Source: an uncultured Clostridia bacterium (lineage in GTDB: Bacteria > Bacillota > Clostridia > UBA1381). Taken from it: 27,832 nt of DNA. Shown here piece by piece: positions 25,850 to 27,832 of this stretch. A program made the position numbers and the translations under genes. The stretch is from positions 1 to 27,832 of the forward strand of contig CAKSGG010000031.1 in NCBI GenBank assembly GCA_934454215.1. Direction: 5' to 3'. The stretch's first letter is position 1, and each line of letters begins with the position of its first letter. Under the pieces are notes generated by a model. It worked only from the letters and a program-made list of their open reading frames with translations, did no database searches and had not been told where the DNA came from.

Positions 25850-26728
25850 TTATCCTTTAACACTGCCGACCGTCATACCCTTTGTAAAATATTTCTGGAA
25901 AAACGGGAATATAACAAGTCCCGGTCCTGCTACAACCAATGCCATTGCCATTCTGACGGTCTCTGACGGAACAGCAATATTCTGTGTATACATTGACATA
26001 CTGTCATCCTTTAAAAGTTCCAAATCGTTCATTATTTTCTGTAACAGATATTGCAGACTTATAAGGTCATCTCTGTTGTTTATATACAGCATCGGGGTCA
26101 TCCAATCACCCCATTTGCTCAAAAACGTCATAAGCGCAACCGTAGCAAGAACGGGCTTTGATAAAGGCATTATAATCTGCCAGTATACTCTGTACTCCTC
26201 CGCTCCGTCTATTATTGCCGATTCATAAAGCTCATTAGGTATTGCCTGCATATTTGTTCTTATCATAAATATGTTAAAAACGTTTATCAGTGCCGGAACA
26301 ATATAAACCCATATTGTGTCCTGCAAATGCAGATATTGAGTTATCAATAGATAGAACGGAACAAGTCCTCCCGAAAACATACACGTAAAATACAGATAAA
26401 ACGATACAAATTTCTTGCCTTTAAAATCGGGTCTCGCAAGTGCATACGCAACCATCGACTGAAGCAGAACGCTCAAAACCATTGTCACAATTGAAAATAT
26501 GAATGTTACCTTGTATGCGTCTATTATTTTCTTCGGTGTTCTGAAAATGTAGCTGTATGCCGCAAAATCTATATGTTTCGGAATCAGTGAATATCCGTAT
26601 GCCGCAATGTCCGTTTCCGATGATACAGATACGCTTATCACAAGCACCAGAGGAAGAATGAATATTGCGCAAAGTACGATAAATACTCCCGTAAGAATGT
26701 ATTCTTTCTTTTTATTTTGTTTATTCAT
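25850..26728 (-). CDS. LplC/YtcP-type sugar ABC transporter permease
   Basis: 292-residue inner-membrane permease, second subunit of the importer. Six hydrophobic segments are visible, the first at about 11-34. The EAA loop that docks to the ATPase is ELYESAIIDGAEEYRVYWQI, followed by IMPLSKPV (about 166-193). The C-terminal end FFQKYFTKGMTVGSVKG is characteristic of the YtcP/LplC group. AAAGGAG supports the ATG at 26728. It follows the first permease by 22 bp and precedes the binding protein by 53 bp, forming a standard permease-permease-receptor set. No ATP-binding subunit is encoded in the window, as is usual for this family, which shares an MsmX-like ATPase. Confidence 0.95.
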   Translation of the reverse strand: MNKQNKKKEYILTGVFIVLCAIFILPLVLVISVSVSSETDIAAYGYSLIPKHIDFAAYSYIFRTPKKIIDAYKVTFIFSIVTMVLSVLLQSMVAYALARPDFKGKKFVSFYLYFTCMFSGGLVPFYLLITQYLHLQDTIWVYIVPALINVFNIFMIRTNMQAIPNELYESAIIDGAEEYRVYWQIIMPLSKPVLATVALMTFLSKWGDWMTPMLYINNRDDLISLQYLLQKIMNDLELLKDDSMSMYTQNIAVPSETVRMAMALVVAGPGLVIFPFFQKYFTKGMTVGSVKG

Positions 26729-26750
26729 AGCTTTTCACTCCTTTCATTAA

Positions 26751-27707
26751 TTAAAACAATCCGTAATCGGGGTCTATTTTTTTGGAAACGGCATTTGTTA
26801 TTAATATAAGAACAAATCCGACAACCGACTGCAAAACTCCGACTGCCGATGACATTCCTATGTTTCCAAGCTCACGCAGATTTCGGAAAATATATGTGTC
26901 AACAACATCTGTTGTTATGTACAATGTTCCTATGTTTCTCGGAAGCTGATAAAACAATCCGAAGTCTGCTCTGAATATTGCGCCTATTTTCATTATCGCA
27001 AGCAGCACAATCATCGGCATAAGCATCGGAATAGTTACATAGCGTGCTTTCTGCCATTTATTCGCACCCTCAAGATACGCCACTTCATACAAGGATTCAT
27101 CTATTCCCATCATTGAAGAATAATACAAAATCGAATCCATGCCTACGCATTTCCACACATTTGCAATAACGAGGATTATCGGCCACGCCTTGGGCATCGA
27201 ATAAAAATCAATTTTTCCCATGCCCAAATGTTCAAGAGCCTTAACGAGCAATCCGTTTGTCGGGCTTATAAATGAGTAAAGCATATACGATACCACAACC
27301 CATGACAGAAAATGCGGCGTTATTAAAATCGTATGAAATATTTTTACCTTTCTCGCCGATGTAAGCTCATAAAGCAGAATCGCAAGAACAATTGCCGCAG
27401 CCATGCCTATTACTATGAAAAGAAAATTCATGTAAAGCGTATTCCAAACAATTCTCACAAACTCATTTGACTCAAAGAAGAATTTAAAATTGTTCATTCC
27501 CACCCATGGACTTCCGAATATGCCCTTATCATATTTGAAGTCCTTAAAGGCTATTATGATACCGTACATCGGTATATAGCTCAATACAAAAACCAGCAGC
27601 ATGGGGATTATACAGAACGACCACAATTTCATTTGTTTCTTTTTTGCGTCCCTGCTCATTTTCTTTCGTTTTTGAAGTTTTTTATTTTCTGTTGTTACAC
27701 CTTTCAA
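26751..27707 (-). CDS. LplB/YteP-type sugar ABC transporter permease
   Basis: Inner-membrane permease, first gene of the large operon. It has a basic N-terminus, a first membrane segment around LWSFCIIPMLLVFVLSYIPM and the family motif WVGMNNFKFFF. SPTNGLLVKALEHLGMG is followed by the EAA loop ESLYEVAYLEGANKWQKARY with VTIPML after it. The C-terminal SKKIDPDYGLF is typical of LplB proteins. I place the start at TTG 27707 (318 residues), since AGAGGGG stands 8 nt before it. An ATG at 27749 would extend the protein by 14 residues but lies only about 12 nt after the predicted transcript start and has no ribosome binding site. ATG 27659 is a shorter alternative with a weak site. It is paralogous to the partial permease at the left edge. 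Confidence 0.92.
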   Translation of the reverse strand: MKGVTTENKKLQKRKKMSRDAKKKQMKLWSFCIIPMLLVFVLSYIPMYGIIIAFKDFKYDKGIFGSPWVGMNNFKFFFESNEFVRIVWNTLYMNFLFIVIGMAAAIVLAILLYELTSARKVKIFHTILITPHFLSWVVVSYMLYSFISPTNGLLVKALEHLGMGKIDFYSMPKAWPIILVIANVWKCVGMDSILYYSSMMGIDESLYEVAYLEGANKWQKARYVTIPMLMPMIVLLAIMKIGAIFRADFGLFYQLPRNIGTLYITTDVVDTYIFRNLRELGNIGMSSAVGVLQSVVGFVLILITNAVSKKIDPDYGLF

Positions 27708-27715
27708 AAAAGACA

Positions 27716-27722
27716 CCCCTCT
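27716..27722 (-). promoter_or_regulatory. Ribosome binding site for the first gene of the large operon
   Basis: AGAGGGG on the minus strand, 8 nt before TTG 27707. It is the only strong site in the leader and is the reason for choosing this start. Confidence 0.6.
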
Positions 27723-27767
27723 CAAATATATCAATTCAATCAACTTCATTTTTTAATTTATGATATA

Positions 27768-27796
27768 ATTATAGCATTTTTGCACAAAACCGTCAA
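27768..27796 (-). promoter_or_regulatory. Near-consensus sigma-A promoter of the large operon
   Basis: On the minus strand, TTGACG (27791-27796), a 17-bp spacer and TATAAT (27768-27773), with TGC directly before the -10 (extended -10). The transcript start is predicted near 27761. It drives the eleven-gene unit ending at the terminator 3643-3676. Confidence 0.85.
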
Positions 27797-27819
27797 TGTA
27801 TCAGGCGCCTGTTTTGTGC
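27782..27819. promoter_or_regulatory. Inverted repeats over and upstream of the promoter, candidate operator
   Basis: A 9-bp inverted repeat, GCACAAAAC (27782-27790, inside the spacer) and GTTTTGTGC (27811-27819), encloses the -35. Within it a 10-bp perfect palindrome CAGGCGCCTG lies at 27802-27811. The overlap with the core promoter fits repressor control. The binding protein is unknown. Confidence 0.55.
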
Positions 27820-27832
27820 GCTCTGTATTTAT

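Overview
The window looks like a chromosomal carbohydrate-utilisation locus from a low-to-moderate GC (about 40% by eye) Gram-positive anaerobe of the Clostridia. Pointers to this are S-layer homology (SLH) domains, a copper-amine-oxidase-N1 'stalk' domain, LplA/LplB/LplC-type sugar transport genes with no ATPase, a YesM/YesN-type two-component system, and GGAGG-like ribosome binding sites. A pectin-degrading gut Clostridium-type organism (for example a Monoglobus relative) would fit, but this is an inference from architecture, not an identification. All real genes lie on the minus strand. I see no tRNA, rRNA, CRISPR array, phage gene or insertion sequence.

Two transcription units are visible, read right to left. 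Unit 1 (27.8 kb down to 3.6 kb) starts at a near-consensus promoter (TTGACG, 17 bp, TATAAT) flanked by palindromes. It runs through eleven closely spaced genes: two sugar ABC permeases, a solute-binding lipoprotein, two secreted concanavalin-like multidomain proteins, two very large paralogous secreted right-handed beta-helix proteins, two secreted SLH proteins, a cytoplasmic heparinase II/III-type lyase and a cytoplasmic GH78 alpha-L-rhamnosidase. It ends at a strong intrinsic terminator (3643-3676). Unit 2 starts at an extended -10 promoter preceded by a 16-bp direct repeat. It encodes a YesN-type response regulator, a YesM-type histidine kinase and the start of another LplB-type permease that runs off the left edge.

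The suggested working model is as follows. Secreted beta-helix enzymes and SLH/ConA-type surface proteins bind and cut a rhamnose- and uronate-containing polysaccharide at the cell envelope. The ABC transporter imports the oligosaccharides, presumably powered by a shared MsmX-like ATPase encoded elsewhere. The cytoplasmic lyase and rhamnosidase then finish them. The two-component system probably senses the substrate. Domain calls rest on sequence motifs I can read; the substrate and the cooperation between surface proteins are inference.
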